A stretch of 64,000 nt of DNA from Archangium minus (lineage in GTDB: Bacteria; Myxococcota; Myxococcia; Myxococcales; Myxococcaceae), in NCBI RefSeq assembly GCF_044360475.1, contig NZ_CP043494.1:8432001-8496000 (forward strand), in the 5' to 3' direction. Below the pieces are notes generated by a model. It was not told where the DNA came from and did not search any database. It saw only the letters and a program-made list of their open reading frames with translations. Shown piece by piece: positions 18,227-25,919 of the stretch. Made by a program: the position numbers and the translations under genes. Numbering within the stretch: the first letter of the stretch is position 1; every line of letters starts with the position of its first letter.

Positions 18227-19579
18227 GTGGCCGCGTCGTACGACAAAGAAGAGAATTCGGATCCGACAGCGACTCTGGTCCGGGCCGGTCCCGGTCGGGT
18301 GCGGCTGAAGCTCCTCATATTGTCTGGCGTCGAGGCCGGGCACAGTCACTCGCTTGATAACGGTGAGTACACGGTGGGCAAGGCCCCCTCGTGCGACATC
18401 GTGCTGAGTGACAAGACCATCTCGCGGCAGCACCTGAAGTTGCAGGTCCGCGACGAGGGCGTGCTGGCAATCGACCTGGACTCGCGCAACGGCTCCTTCT
18501 GTGAGGGGATGCGCTTCTCCCAGGTGGAGCTGCGCCCGGGGAACGTCATTACCCTGGGGACCACCGAGCTCAAGGTGGTGCCGGAGGACACCCGGGAGCG
18601 CTCCATGCCGCTCTCGACGCGCGACCACTTCGGCGCCCTGGTGGGCACCAGCCGCAAGATGCGTGAGGTCTTCACCCTGCTGGAGCGCATGGCGCCCGGC
18701 GGCTCGGACGTGCTCATCCAGGGCGAGACAGGCACGGGCAAGGAGCTGTGCGCCGAGGCACTCCACCAGGAGAGCCGGCGCGGCAAGGGTCCGTTTGTCA
18801 TCGTGGACCTGGCGGGCATCGCCCCCTCGCTCATCGAGTCGGAGCTCTTCGGCCACGTGAAGGGGGCCTTCACGGGCGCCCAGGGCGATCGCGCCGGCGC
18901 CTTCGAGCGGGCGAGCGGAGGAACCGTCTTCCTCGACGAGGTGGGCGAGCTGCCGCTGGAGCTCCAGCCCCGGCTGCTGCGCGTCCTGGAGCGCCGGCAG
19001 GTGAAGCGGGTGGGCGCCAACGACTACCGCACGGTGGACATGCGGGTGGTCGCGGCGACGCACGTGGACCTGGAGGGCGCGGTCAAGGAGGGCAAGTTCC
19101 GCAGGGACCTGTTCCACCGGCTCGCGGTGCTGCGCGTCACGCTGCCCCCTCTGCGCGAGCGGCCCGAGGACATTCCCCTGCTCATCGACACGGTGCTGAC
19201 ACGCATGAACCGGCCGCCCAGCGCGCTGTCGGATCAGACGCGGGCACTGCTGGCCCAGTACCCGTGGCCAGGCAACGTGCGCGAGCTGCGCAACGTGGTG
19301 GAGCAGGTGGTGAACCTGGGCGAGGAGGCCCTCCCGGAGCTGCCTCCGCTCCCCGGAGACGAGCCGCGCTCCGGCGGCCACATCACCCACGAGATGGAGC
19401 TTCCCTTCAAGGAAGCCAAGGAGCGGCTCATCGAGGGCTTCGAGCGCGACTACCTCAAGGGTCTGCTCGAGCGCTGCGAGGGCAACATCTCCCGAGCCTC
19501 CCGCGAGGCCGGCATCGATCGCGTCTACCTGCGCAAGCTGCTGCGCAAGCACGGGCTCGAGGATCGCGACGGCGCCTGA
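18227..19579 (+). CDS. Sigma-54 activator with N-terminal FHA domain
   Basis: 450 aa from GTG 18227; GTG 18191 is an alternative and neither has a strong ribosome site. An FHA domain (residues ~30-115; GKAPSCDIVL, SRQH, DLDSRNGS) should bind a phosphothreonine partner, typically a Ser/Thr kinase target. The AAA+ domain has Walker A GETGTGKE (166-173), GAFTGA (213-218, needed for sigma-54 contact) and a Walker B-type FLDEVGELP. A Fis-type helix-turn-helix (CEGNISRASREAGI) is at the C-terminus. It activates sigma-54 promoters from upstream enhancer sites. Candidate sites and promoter lie at 19688-19868, before the M4 protease gene. Confidence 0.92.
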   Translation: MAASYDKEENSDPTATLVRAGPGRVRLKLLILSGVEAGHSHSLDNGEYTVGKAPSCDIVLSDKTISRQHLKLQVRDEGVLAIDLDSRNGSFCEGMRFSQVELRPGNVITLGTTELKVVPEDTRERSMPLSTRDHFGALVGTSRKMREVFTLLERMAPGGSDVLIQGETGTGKELCAEALHQESRRGKGPFVIVDLAGIAPSLIESELFGHVKGAFTGAQGDRAGAFERASGGTVFLDEVGELPLELQPRLLRVLERRQVKRVGANDYRTVDMRVVAATHVDLEGAVKEGKFRRDLFHRLAVLRVTLPPLRERPEDIPLLIDTVLTRMNRPPSALSDQTRALLAQYPWPGNVRELRNVVEQVVNLGEEALPELPPLPGDEPRSGGHITHEMELPFKEAKERLIEGFERDYLKGLLERCEGNISRASREAGIDRVYLRKLLRKHGLEDRDGA

Positions 19580-19623
19580 GCAGCCCGGACCCGACTCGGG
19601 ACGCTCAACTCCCCCAGGTGATG

Positions 19624-19667
19624 ACCTCCGGCGCCTCCCCTCTGACGAGGAGGCCTCCGCCGGAGGT
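19624..19667 (+). terminator. Hairpin after the sigma-54 activator gene
   Basis: Perfect 10-bp arms ACCTCCGGCG (19624-19633) and CGCCGGAGGT (19658-19667), with a further inner CCTCC/GGAGG pairing, 44 bp after the stop. No U-run follows, so it may be a terminator or another RNA structure. Confidence 0.45.
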
Positions 19668-19687
19668 GTGTCCGTCATGGCTGGTGT

Positions 19688-19789
19688 CGGCAGTCACCAG
19701 ACCGTAACGGCAGTCACCAGGCCGTGACGCAGGCCTCCCGAGGAGGGAGCCCCTCCGGCGTGATGACGGGAGTCACCGGACACGTCCCG
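19688..19789 (+). repeat. Direct repeats, candidate enhancer (UAS) sites
   Basis: Two 20-bp direct repeats with two mismatches lie head to tail at 19688-19707 and 19708-19727 (CGGCAGTCACCAG followed by A/G-CCGT-A/G-A). A third, weaker copy has AGTCACCGG at 19771. The first repeat also pairs with CTGGTG at 19681 as an inverted repeat. They lie about 130-165 bp before a sigma-54-like promoter and directly after an enhancer-binding activator gene, which suggests they are its binding sites. Confidence 0.5.
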
Positions 19790-19852
19790 CCTCGTGCGGG
19801 TCCGCCCAGTGAAATCGAAGGTTTCCACTATCAGCGCTCATAACGCGGCGCG

Positions 19853-19868
19853 TGGCACACAAGCTGCT
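19853..19868 (+). promoter_or_regulatory. Sigma-54 (-24/-12) type promoter
   Basis: TGGCACACAAGCTGCT has the GG-N10-GC spacing of sigma-54 promoters; TGGCAC is a perfect -24 element and CTGCT is one base off TTGCT. It lies about 65 bases before the M4 metalloprotease ATG at 19934. The stretch 19580-19933 holds no gene, only the hairpin, the direct repeats and this promoter. Confidence 0.5.
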
Positions 19869-19933
19869 CTGTACGGCACACATCAGCCACCGACGGTGGC
19901 CATGTCCCACACCGGAGCAGAGTTCCCACCGCC

Positions 19934-21748
19934 ATGCAGATCTCCAACCGCCTCCAGAAGCCGTCCGTCGCGCCGACGTCGTCCCCCACCGCTCAGCCGC
20001 TCGCCGAGTCCACGCCGAAGAGCCAGGCCCGCGCCGTCACGGGTTTCGAGTCCGGCTCGAGCTTCACGTCGGCCACCGCGCGTCCAGCCGTAACGCTCGC
20101 TCCGACCCCGCTCGTCGCCCCCACCACCGGTCCCCTGCCCCTGGGCAGCCCGGAGGCCCAGAGCGCCATCCAGAAGTCGATCGACTTCCTCCAGAAGCAG
20201 TCCAGCTCCGGCCTCCGCGGCGTGGTGCCTGGCCCGAGTGCCTCGCAGGCCGTCTCGCCCCGCTCCGTGGAGAAGGATGAGCTGGGCATGACGCACGTGC
20301 GCCTGGACCGCCAGCACGAGGGCGTGAAGGTCTTCGGCGAGCAGCTCATCTCCCACCTCGCCAAGGACGGCAAGGTGGCGAGCATGACGGGCGAGCTCTC
20401 CCGGATCCCCACCGGACTGGGCAAGGAGCCGGTGAAGCTGTCGGCCAACGACGCGCTGGCCATCGCGCAAAAGGAGTTCGCCGGCAAGACGGACAAGGCC
20501 ACTCCGCCCTCCTCCGAGCGCGTGATTGTCCAGGACAAACAGGGCAACTACCGCGCGGCCTACCATGTGCAGCTCACCAACACCCAGGAGCTCGAGTCCA
20601 ACGCGCGCCCCCGGCGGATGAACTACTTCGTCGACGCCCACAGCGGCGAGCTGCTCAAGAGCTTCAACCAGATGGGCGGCATCGAGCTGCCCAAGGACCA
20701 CGGCCACGGCGCGCGAGGCGCCACCGCCAGCCCGGCCACGCCGACCCCTCCCACCGCGCCCACCAGGCCCGCCACGGGTAGGACGGATGACACCTCGCTC
20801 TACAGCGGCAAGGTGGACCTCACCACCACGAAGAACGCCAATGGCACCTACTCCCTGGAGGACAAGACCCGCGGCAAGGGCGTGGTGACGTACGACGCGA
20901 AGAACAAGGAGACGGCCAGCGGCCAGACGTCCATCACCGATAGGAACGACGTGTGGGGCGAGGCCACGGACGACTCGCGCACCAAGGCCGCGGTGGACGC
21001 GCACTACGGCGCCCAGACGACGTATGACTTCCTCAAGGAAGTGCTCGGACGCAACTCGCTGGACGACAAGGGCGAGAAGCTCGTCTCCTACGTGCACGTC
21101 GACAAGAACTTCGTGAACGCCTACTGGGACGGCACGAAGATGAACTACGGCGATGGTGACGGGAAGGACGCCGGCCCGCTCACCACCCTGGACATCGCCG
21201 GGCACGAGATCGCCCACGGCCTCACCGAGCGCACCGCGGGCCTCATCTACGACGGCGAGTCCGGCGGCCTCAACGAGGCGATGAGCGACGTCATCGGCAC
21301 GGGCGTGGAGTGGTTCGCCTCGCAGAAGAACCAGGCCGTCCAGTTCGACTGGAAGGTGGGCGAGGACGCGTGGACGCCGGCCAACGGCACCGGTGACGCC
21401 CTGCGCTACATGGATGACCCGACGAAGGACGGGTACTCCATCGACAACTACAAGGACTACCCGAAGCAGACGGAGGTGCACGGCTCCAGCGGCATCGCCA
21501 ACAACGCCTTCTATCTGCTCGCCAACGGCGGCACCAACCGCACCTCGGGCCAGAAGGTGGACGACGGCATCGGCATGGAGAAGGGGCTGAAGGTCTACTA
21601 CCGCGCCCTTGCTCACTACATGACGCCCACCACCACCTTCGCCCAGGCCCGCCAGGCCACCATCAACGCGGCCACGGACCTCTACGGAGCCAACTCGGCC
21701 GAGGTGAAGAAGGTGACGGAGAGCTGGAGCGCGGTGGGCGTGAATTGA
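19934..21748 (+). CDS. M4-family (thermolysin-like) metalloprotease
   Basis: 604 aa. The zinc motif HEIAH is at residues 424-428, with the third ligand Glu448 in GLNEAMSD. A propeptide (FTP/PepSY-type, residues ~60-260; QHEGVKVFGEQL) precedes the catalytic domain, so it should be made as an inactive zymogen and mature by self-cleavage. Thermolysin relatives are secreted and digest proteins, a likely predatory function in myxobacteria. The N-terminus (MQISNRLQKPSVAPTS) has no hydrophobic signal peptide, so the export route is unclear. Likely expression is through the sigma-54 promoter at 19853. Confidence 0.9.
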   Translation: MQISNRLQKPSVAPTSSPTAQPLAESTPKSQARAVTGFESGSSFTSATARPAVTLAPTPLVAPTTGPLPLGSPEAQSAIQKSIDFLQKQSSSGLRGVVPGPSASQAVSPRSVEKDELGMTHVRLDRQHEGVKVFGEQLISHLAKDGKVASMTGELSRIPTGLGKEPVKLSANDALAIAQKEFAGKTDKATPPSSERVIVQDKQGNYRAAYHVQLTNTQELESNARPRRMNYFVDAHSGELLKSFNQMGGIELPKDHGHGARGATASPATPTPPTAPTRPATGRTDDTSLYSGKVDLTTTKNANGTYSLEDKTRGKGVVTYDAKNKETASGQTSITDRNDVWGEATDDSRTKAAVDAHYGAQTTYDFLKEVLGRNSLDDKGEKLVSYVHVDKNFVNAYWDGTKMNYGDGDGKDAGPLTTLDIAGHEIAHGLTERTAGLIYDGESGGLNEAMSDVIGTGVEWFASQKNQAVQFDWKVGEDAWTPANGTGDALRYMDDPTKDGYSIDNYKDYPKQTEVHGSSGIANNAFYLLANGGTNRTSGQKVDDGIGMEKGLKVYYRALAHYMTPTTTFAQARQATINAATDLYGANSAEVKKVTESWSAVGVN

Positions 21749-21799
21749 CCCGTTCGCGCCCCGGGCCCCCTCCTTACGCGTAAACCCCTACTTACCCCA

Positions 21800-21838
21800 T
21801 GGATGCCCTGACGCGTGGATGAAGCCAGGGCATCCACG
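21800..21838 (+). promoter_or_regulatory. Overlapping alternative hairpins before the GH16 gene
   Basis: Stem I pairs 21800-21810 (TGGATGCCCTG) with 21826-21836. Stem II pairs 21814-21821 (CGTGGATG) with 21831-21838. Both are perfect and share the 3' strand CATCCA, so only one can form. The element lies after the protease stop and 22 bases before the GH16 ATG. It could be a terminator of the former or a leader structure of the latter. Confidence 0.45.
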
Positions 21839-21860
21839 CATGCCCCCGCAGGAGACACAC

Positions 21861-23222
21861 ATGACTCGACGCCATCTCACTTCAGGTCTGCTGGCCGTTT
21901 GCGGACTCGCGGCCCTTCACGGCTGTGCCATGGATGCCACAGAGCTCGAGGACGCCGCACTCGGGACCCATCAGCAGGCGGAGCTGGCCTACAACCCTGG
22001 CTCCGGTTGGAACCTTGTCTGGTCCGACGAGTTCGACGGGACGAGCCTCAATGGCAACAACTGGACTGTCCTGACGAGCAATTGGGATCCGGTCACCAAC
22101 AACTGCAACTTCGGCACGGGTGAGCTGGAGTATCCCCGGGCGCAGAACGTCACCGTGGGCGGCGGCAAGCTCATCCTCACCGCCGAGCGCACGAGCGACA
22201 ACCCGATGGATTCACGGTGCACCGGCTACGGCCCGCGCTCGTTCTACTCCGGCCGCATCCACACCAAGGGCAAGGTGGAGAAGAAGTACGGGAAGATCGC
22301 CGCCAGCATCAAGGTCCCGTCGGGTTACGGCATGTGGCCGGCGTTCTGGACGCTGGGCGCCAACATCTCCAGCACCCCGTGGCCCGGCTGCGGGGAGATC
22401 GACATCCTCGAGTGGCACTCGAATGACCCCACCTGGATGAAGTCCGCCACCCACTGGCACAACGGCGGACAGGCGGACTGGGGCACCGGCGCCAGCGGCG
22501 GCTACAACCTCGCCGACTCCTTCCACGTCTACGAGGTCGAGTGGACCGCCAACACCATGGTGTTCCGGCTGGACGGCCGCATCGTCGCCAACAACACGTT
22601 CAACCACAACGAGAGCGAGTTCCAGCAGCCCCACTACCTCCTGCTGAACCTGGCGCTGGGCGGGAACTGGTATGGCAACCCGAGCCCCGCCAGCATCGAC
22701 CTGCCCTGGGGCGTGAAGAAGACGATGGAGGTCGAGTGGGTGCGCTGGTACCAGCAGGGCAGCACGCCTCCGCCGCCTACCTCGCTCACGAACCCGGGCT
22801 TCGAGTCGGGGATGACCGGCTGGTCCACCTGGAGCCCCAACGGCACCGACGCCGCGGACTTCTCTGAGACGCACAACGGCGGCCACTCCGGCGCCTACCA
22901 CCTGACGCACTGGACCAACGGCACGCCGTTCGAGGTGTGGACGTACCAGACGCGCAGCGGACTGGCCGCGGGCAACTACAAGGTCCGCGCGTGGGTGCGC
23001 AAGGGCGGCGGCTTCGATCTCGCGCGCCTCCAGGCGAAGACGTGCGGCAGCTGCTCGCCCGTCTTCACGGACCTGGGCTCGTACGGCAACTGGACCCTGG
23101 TGGAGACGCCCGCCATCTACGTCTCCGGGGGTTACCTCGAGCTGGGCTTCCATACCCGCCTCAGCTCGGGCAACTCGGCCAACTACATCCACATGGATGA
23201 TGTGGAGCTGATCCGGCTGTAA
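21861..23222 (+). CDS. GH16 endo-beta-glucanase lipoprotein with C-terminal CBM
   Basis: 453 aa from ATG 21861, preceded by AGGAGA. The signal peptide carries an atypical lipobox LHGC (Cys22). Catalytic GH16 motif GEIDILE at ~178-184 (nucleophile Glu179, Asp181, acid/base Glu184) marks a beta-1,3(4)-glucanase/laminarinase-type hydrolase. A PPPP linker near residue 305 leads to a ~145-residue carbohydrate-binding-like beta-sandwich (NPGFESGMTGWSTW...MDDVELIRL). It probably acts on the outer surface against fungal or plant beta-glucans. It follows the protease gene by 112 bp, a pairing that suits predation. Confidence 0.88.
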   Translation: MTRRHLTSGLLAVCGLAALHGCAMDATELEDAALGTHQQAELAYNPGSGWNLVWSDEFDGTSLNGNNWTVLTSNWDPVTNNCNFGTGELEYPRAQNVTVGGGKLILTAERTSDNPMDSRCTGYGPRSFYSGRIHTKGKVEKKYGKIAASIKVPSGYGMWPAFWTLGANISSTPWPGCGEIDILEWHSNDPTWMKSATHWHNGGQADWGTGASGGYNLADSFHVYEVEWTANTMVFRLDGRIVANNTFNHNESEFQQPHYLLLNLALGGNWYGNPSPASIDLPWGVKKTMEVEWVRWYQQGSTPPPPTSLTNPGFESGMTGWSTWSPNGTDAADFSETHNGGHSGAYHLTHWTNGTPFEVWTYQTRSGLAAGNYKVRAWVRKGGGFDLARLQAKTCGSCSPVFTDLGSYGNWTLVETPAIYVSGGYLELGFHTRLSSGNSANYIHMDDVELIRL

Positions 23223-23253
23223 CGGGCCTCCACCCTCCCCGGGTCCGACGGCT

Positions 23254-24315
23254 TCACGGCGAGAAGCGGTAGATCTCGTACGCACCGCGCTCAGCGGGCG
23301 GCAGGTGGATCTGCGAGGTGGTGACGTAGATGTCGCCTCGCGGCCCCTCCGCGAAGCTGTCGGGCCAGAGCAGGCGGGGATCCTTGATCACCTGCTCGTA
23401 GCCGCCACCGGGGATGTAGCGGTAGATGGCTCCATCCTCCAGACCTCCGAGCCAGAGACGGCCCTTGGTATCGAAGAGGATTCCATCCGTGGCCACGATG
23501 GTGGCCACCCGCTCGATCTTCTTGGCGAGGGCCTCGTCATTCTGCTGGAGGTCGCGCAGGGCCTCGGCGGGGATACGCCACAGCGTGTGACCCGAGAGCG
23601 CGCTCCAGTAGAGCGTCTTCCGATCCGGGCTGAGCGCGATGCCATCCGACTGGACCGACCTCTCGAAGGTCCGGCCCATGATCACCGTGCGATTGAACTC
23701 GGCGTGGGTGGAGGGATGATCGCGCAACACCTTGCGCGAGCTTCCACTCTTCAGATCGAGCACCACCAGCCCCCCGGCCTGGGAGTCGGTGAGGTAGGCG
23801 ACCTCGCGCTCCGTGTCGATGCGGACGTCGTTGAGGTAGCTGTTACCGGAGGACACCTCGGGCGGGAAGGTGAAGGTGCGCACGGGTCGTCCGCTCGCGA
23901 TGTCGAATTGGTAGAGCGTGGGCTGCGTGATCACCCCCTTGAACTGGGGGTTGCCCGTATCGAGGATCCAGAGCCGATCCTGGTCGTCGGTCACCACGCT
24001 CTGCACCGCGACGAAGTGGCCCTCCCCAGGCGTTCCCGGCTTCCACTCGTTCCAGGTGGCATCCGGCCAGGGGACGATGGCGCCGTCCTTCACCTCGGCG
24101 ACGGAAACGGGCACGTCCTCGGACCAGCGGGGAAAGTTGACGAAGATCCTCCCCTCCTTGGAAACAGCGATTCCCGTCCACTGCCTGGGCGAGCTGGCCA
24201 CGAGCTCGAGGGCGGGCGCCTTGGCTCCCGGCTGAGCGGAAGGATCGGGACGGTTGGAGGTCTGGGCACAGGCCGCCGTCACCAGCGCGGCGGCAGCCAG
24301 GAGGATTCTGCGCAT
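23254..24315 (-). CDS. MRJP/yellow-type beta-propeller lipoprotein
   Basis: 353 aa, ATG start with AAGGAG upstream. The signal peptide ends in a lipobox-like TAAC (Cys16). The body shows the pattern of the major royal jelly/yellow family (DDQDRLWILDTGN, YLNDVRIDTEREVAYLTDS, SDGIALSPDRKTLYW), a six-bladed propeller related to SMP-30. Bacterial members are poorly characterised. An envelope location is inferred from the lipobox. It converges with the GH16 gene. Confidence 0.78.
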   Translation of the reverse strand: MRRILLAAAALVTAACAQTSNRPDPSAQPGAKAPALELVASSPRQWTGIAVSKEGRIFVNFPRWSEDVPVSVAEVKDGAIVPWPDATWNEWKPGTPGEGHFVAVQSVVTDDQDRLWILDTGNPQFKGVITQPTLYQFDIASGRPVRTFTFPPEVSSGNSYLNDVRIDTEREVAYLTDSQAGGLVVLDLKSGSSRKVLRDHPSTHAEFNRTVIMGRTFERSVQSDGIALSPDRKTLYWSALSGHTLWRIPAEALRDLQQNDEALAKKIERVATIVATDGILFDTKGRLWLGGLEDGAIYRYIPGGGYEQVIKDPRLLWPDSFAEGPRGDIYVTTSQIHLPPAERGAYEIYRFSP

Positions 24316-24396
24316 TGAGAGACTCCTTGCTCGAAGTTGGGCTCTCTAGATGCGGGAGGGGCGCCGGCTTCGCCACCCTTTGTGACGGCAAGGCGT

Positions 24397-24891
24397 TCAG
24401 CCCTGGCCCTTCTTGGAGCGCTGCTCCCGCCATTGCGCCAGCAATCGCGGCATTTCGCCCCGCATGTACTCGAAGAACTGCCGCGTCTCGTCCAGCCGGA
24501 GACCGGCCAGACTCTCCGTGCCCACCGCGTCGATGCCCTCCCGCAGCACCTGCTCGAAGCGCAGGAGCATCTGGTCGCGCCGCGTGAGTGCCTCGTACCA
24601 GGCGTTGGAGAAGATCCGGTAATGGTCGCTGCGTTGTCCCGGCTCGCGCTCGCGCGCCACCAGTCCCACCTGCTCCAGATAGCGCACGGCTCCAGAGATG
24701 GCCGCCGGACTCACCCGGAGCTGCTGGGCCAGCTCGGCTGCTGTCCGAGTCTCCTGTTCCGCGACCAGCAGCCCCACGAACACCCGGGCGGGCATGCGTG
24801 GAAACCCATTGTCCGACAGGACCAGGGCGAAACGCTCGACGAACCGGCCCACGGCCACCTCGTCACGTTTCGTCCCCGCTTTCTTACCCAT
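24397..24891 (-). CDS. GbsR/MarR-type transcriptional regulator
   Basis: 164 aa from ATG 24891, which has GGAGGAGGTGG just upstream. Winged helix: TAAELAQQLRVSPAAISGAVRYLEQVGLVAREREPGQRSDHYRI. The C-terminal helices should dimerise. It diverges from the ABC exporter operon (24987 onward), and a perfect 24-bp palindrome lies between. By analogy with this family it probably represses both transcripts and is released by the exported compound. The ligand is unknown. Confidence 0.85.
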   Translation of the reverse strand: MGKKAGTKRDEVAVGRFVERFALVLSDNGFPRMPARVFVGLLVAEQETRTAAELAQQLRVSPAAISGAVRYLEQVGLVAREREPGQRSDHYRIFSNAWYEALTRRDQMLLRFEQVLREGIDAVGTESLAGLRLDETRQFFEYMRGEMPRLLAQWREQRSKKGQG

Positions 24892-24942
24892 GACCACCTC
24901 CTCCACTGATGTTTCTCCACCATCCGCGAAAACCCCACAATC

Positions 24943-24980
24943 ATTATAGTTTTCACAAATTTGTGAAAACTCGATATCTT
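24943..24980. promoter_or_regulatory. Divergent promoters sharing one operator
   Basis: A perfect 24-bp palindrome lies at 24948-24971, half-site AGTTTTCACAAA. On the plus strand TTCACA (24952-24957), 17 bases and TATCTT (24975-24980) form a promoter whose start would fall at or next to the ABC gene ATG (24987). On the minus strand a TATAAT (24948-24943) points toward the regulator gene. The palindrome covers both, as expected for an autoregulatory repressor site. The A+T-richness contrasts with its surroundings. Confidence 0.8.
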
Positions 24981-24986
24981 CACCCC

Positions 24987-25919
24987 ATGTCAATCGCGAT
25001 CCAGATTCAGGGCTTGGTCAAGTCGTTCGGCCAGACACGGGCGCTCGATGGGCTCGAGCTGTCCGTGCGAACCGGCGAGGTACACGGCTTCCTCGGCCCA
25101 AATGGAGCGGGCAAGTCCACGGCGCTCCGGGTGCTGCTGGGGTTGATGCGGGCGGACGCAGGCGAAGTCCGGCTGCTGGACGGAGACCCTTGGAAGGACG
25201 CCACCCGGCTGCATCGCCGGCTCGCCTATGTGCCGGGAGACGTGTCGCTGTGGCCGAACCTCTCGGGCGGTGAGGTCATCCACCTGCTCGGCCAGCTACG
25301 TGGAGGGCTCGACACCCGCCGTTGCGCGCAGCTCCAGGAGCGCTTCGCGCTGGATCCCCGGAAGCAGGGACGCACCTACTCCAAGGGGAACCGGCAGAAG
25401 GTCGCCCTCATCGCGGCGCTGGCCTCCAACGTGGAGTTGCTCATCCTGGACGAACCCACCTCGGGGCTCGATCCCCTGATGGAGAGCGTGTTCCAGGAGT
25501 GCATCCTCGAGGAGCGGCACAAGGGGCGGACCGTGCTGCTCTCCAGCCACATCCTCGGCGAGGTGGAGGCGCTCTGTGATCGCTTGAGCATCATCCGCAA
25601 CGGGCGCACGGTCGAGAGCGGCACCCTCGCGCAACTGCGCCACCTGTCCCGGACCACGCTGTCGGCGGAGCTGCAGAACGCGCCGTCCGGGATGGAGGGA
25701 TGGCCAGGCGTGCATGCGCTGCAGGTCGATGGCACCCGGCTGCGCTGCGAGGTCGACGCGACCGAGCTCAATGCCGTGCTCCGGCACCTCACCACCCTGG
25801 GCCTGCGCAGCCTCGTCAGCCAGCCGCCCACCCTCGAGGATCTCTTCATGCGGCACTACCAGACGCAACAACCCGCGGAAGCTGTCCCCACGCGCCCGTC
25901 CAAGGCGGTGTCCCCGTGA
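24987..25919 (+). CDS. ABC transporter ATPase (drug-export type)
   Basis: 310 aa. Walker A GPNGAGKST (residues ~38-46), a modified signature YSKGNRQK in place of LSGGQ, Walker B LLILDEPTSGLDP and a switch His in SSHILGEVE. It powers an exporter in the inner membrane with the permease that follows (its GTG overlaps this gene's TGA). The start is ATG 24987; no ribosome site precedes it and the predicted transcript begins at about this base, so translation may be leaderless. Confidence 0.88.
   Translation: MSIAIQIQGLVKSFGQTRALDGLELSVRTGEVHGFLGPNGAGKSTALRVLLGLMRADAGEVRLLDGDPWKDATRLHRRLAYVPGDVSLWPNLSGGEVIHLLGQLRGGLDTRRCAQLQERFALDPRKQGRTYSKGNRQKVALIAALASNVELLILDEPTSGLDPLMESVFQECILEERHKGRTVLLSSHILGEVEALCDRLSIIRNGRTVESGTLAQLRHLSRTTLSAELQNAPSGMEGWPGVHALQVDGTRLRCEVDATELNAVLRHLTTLGLRSLVSQPPTLEDLFMRHYQTQQPAEAVPTRPSKAVSP

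Noticed and set aside
19883..21616. 577-codon minus-strand frame opposite the M4 protease
   Set aside because: Low-complexity His/Val/Arg composition and no motif; the plus strand has the zinc protease.
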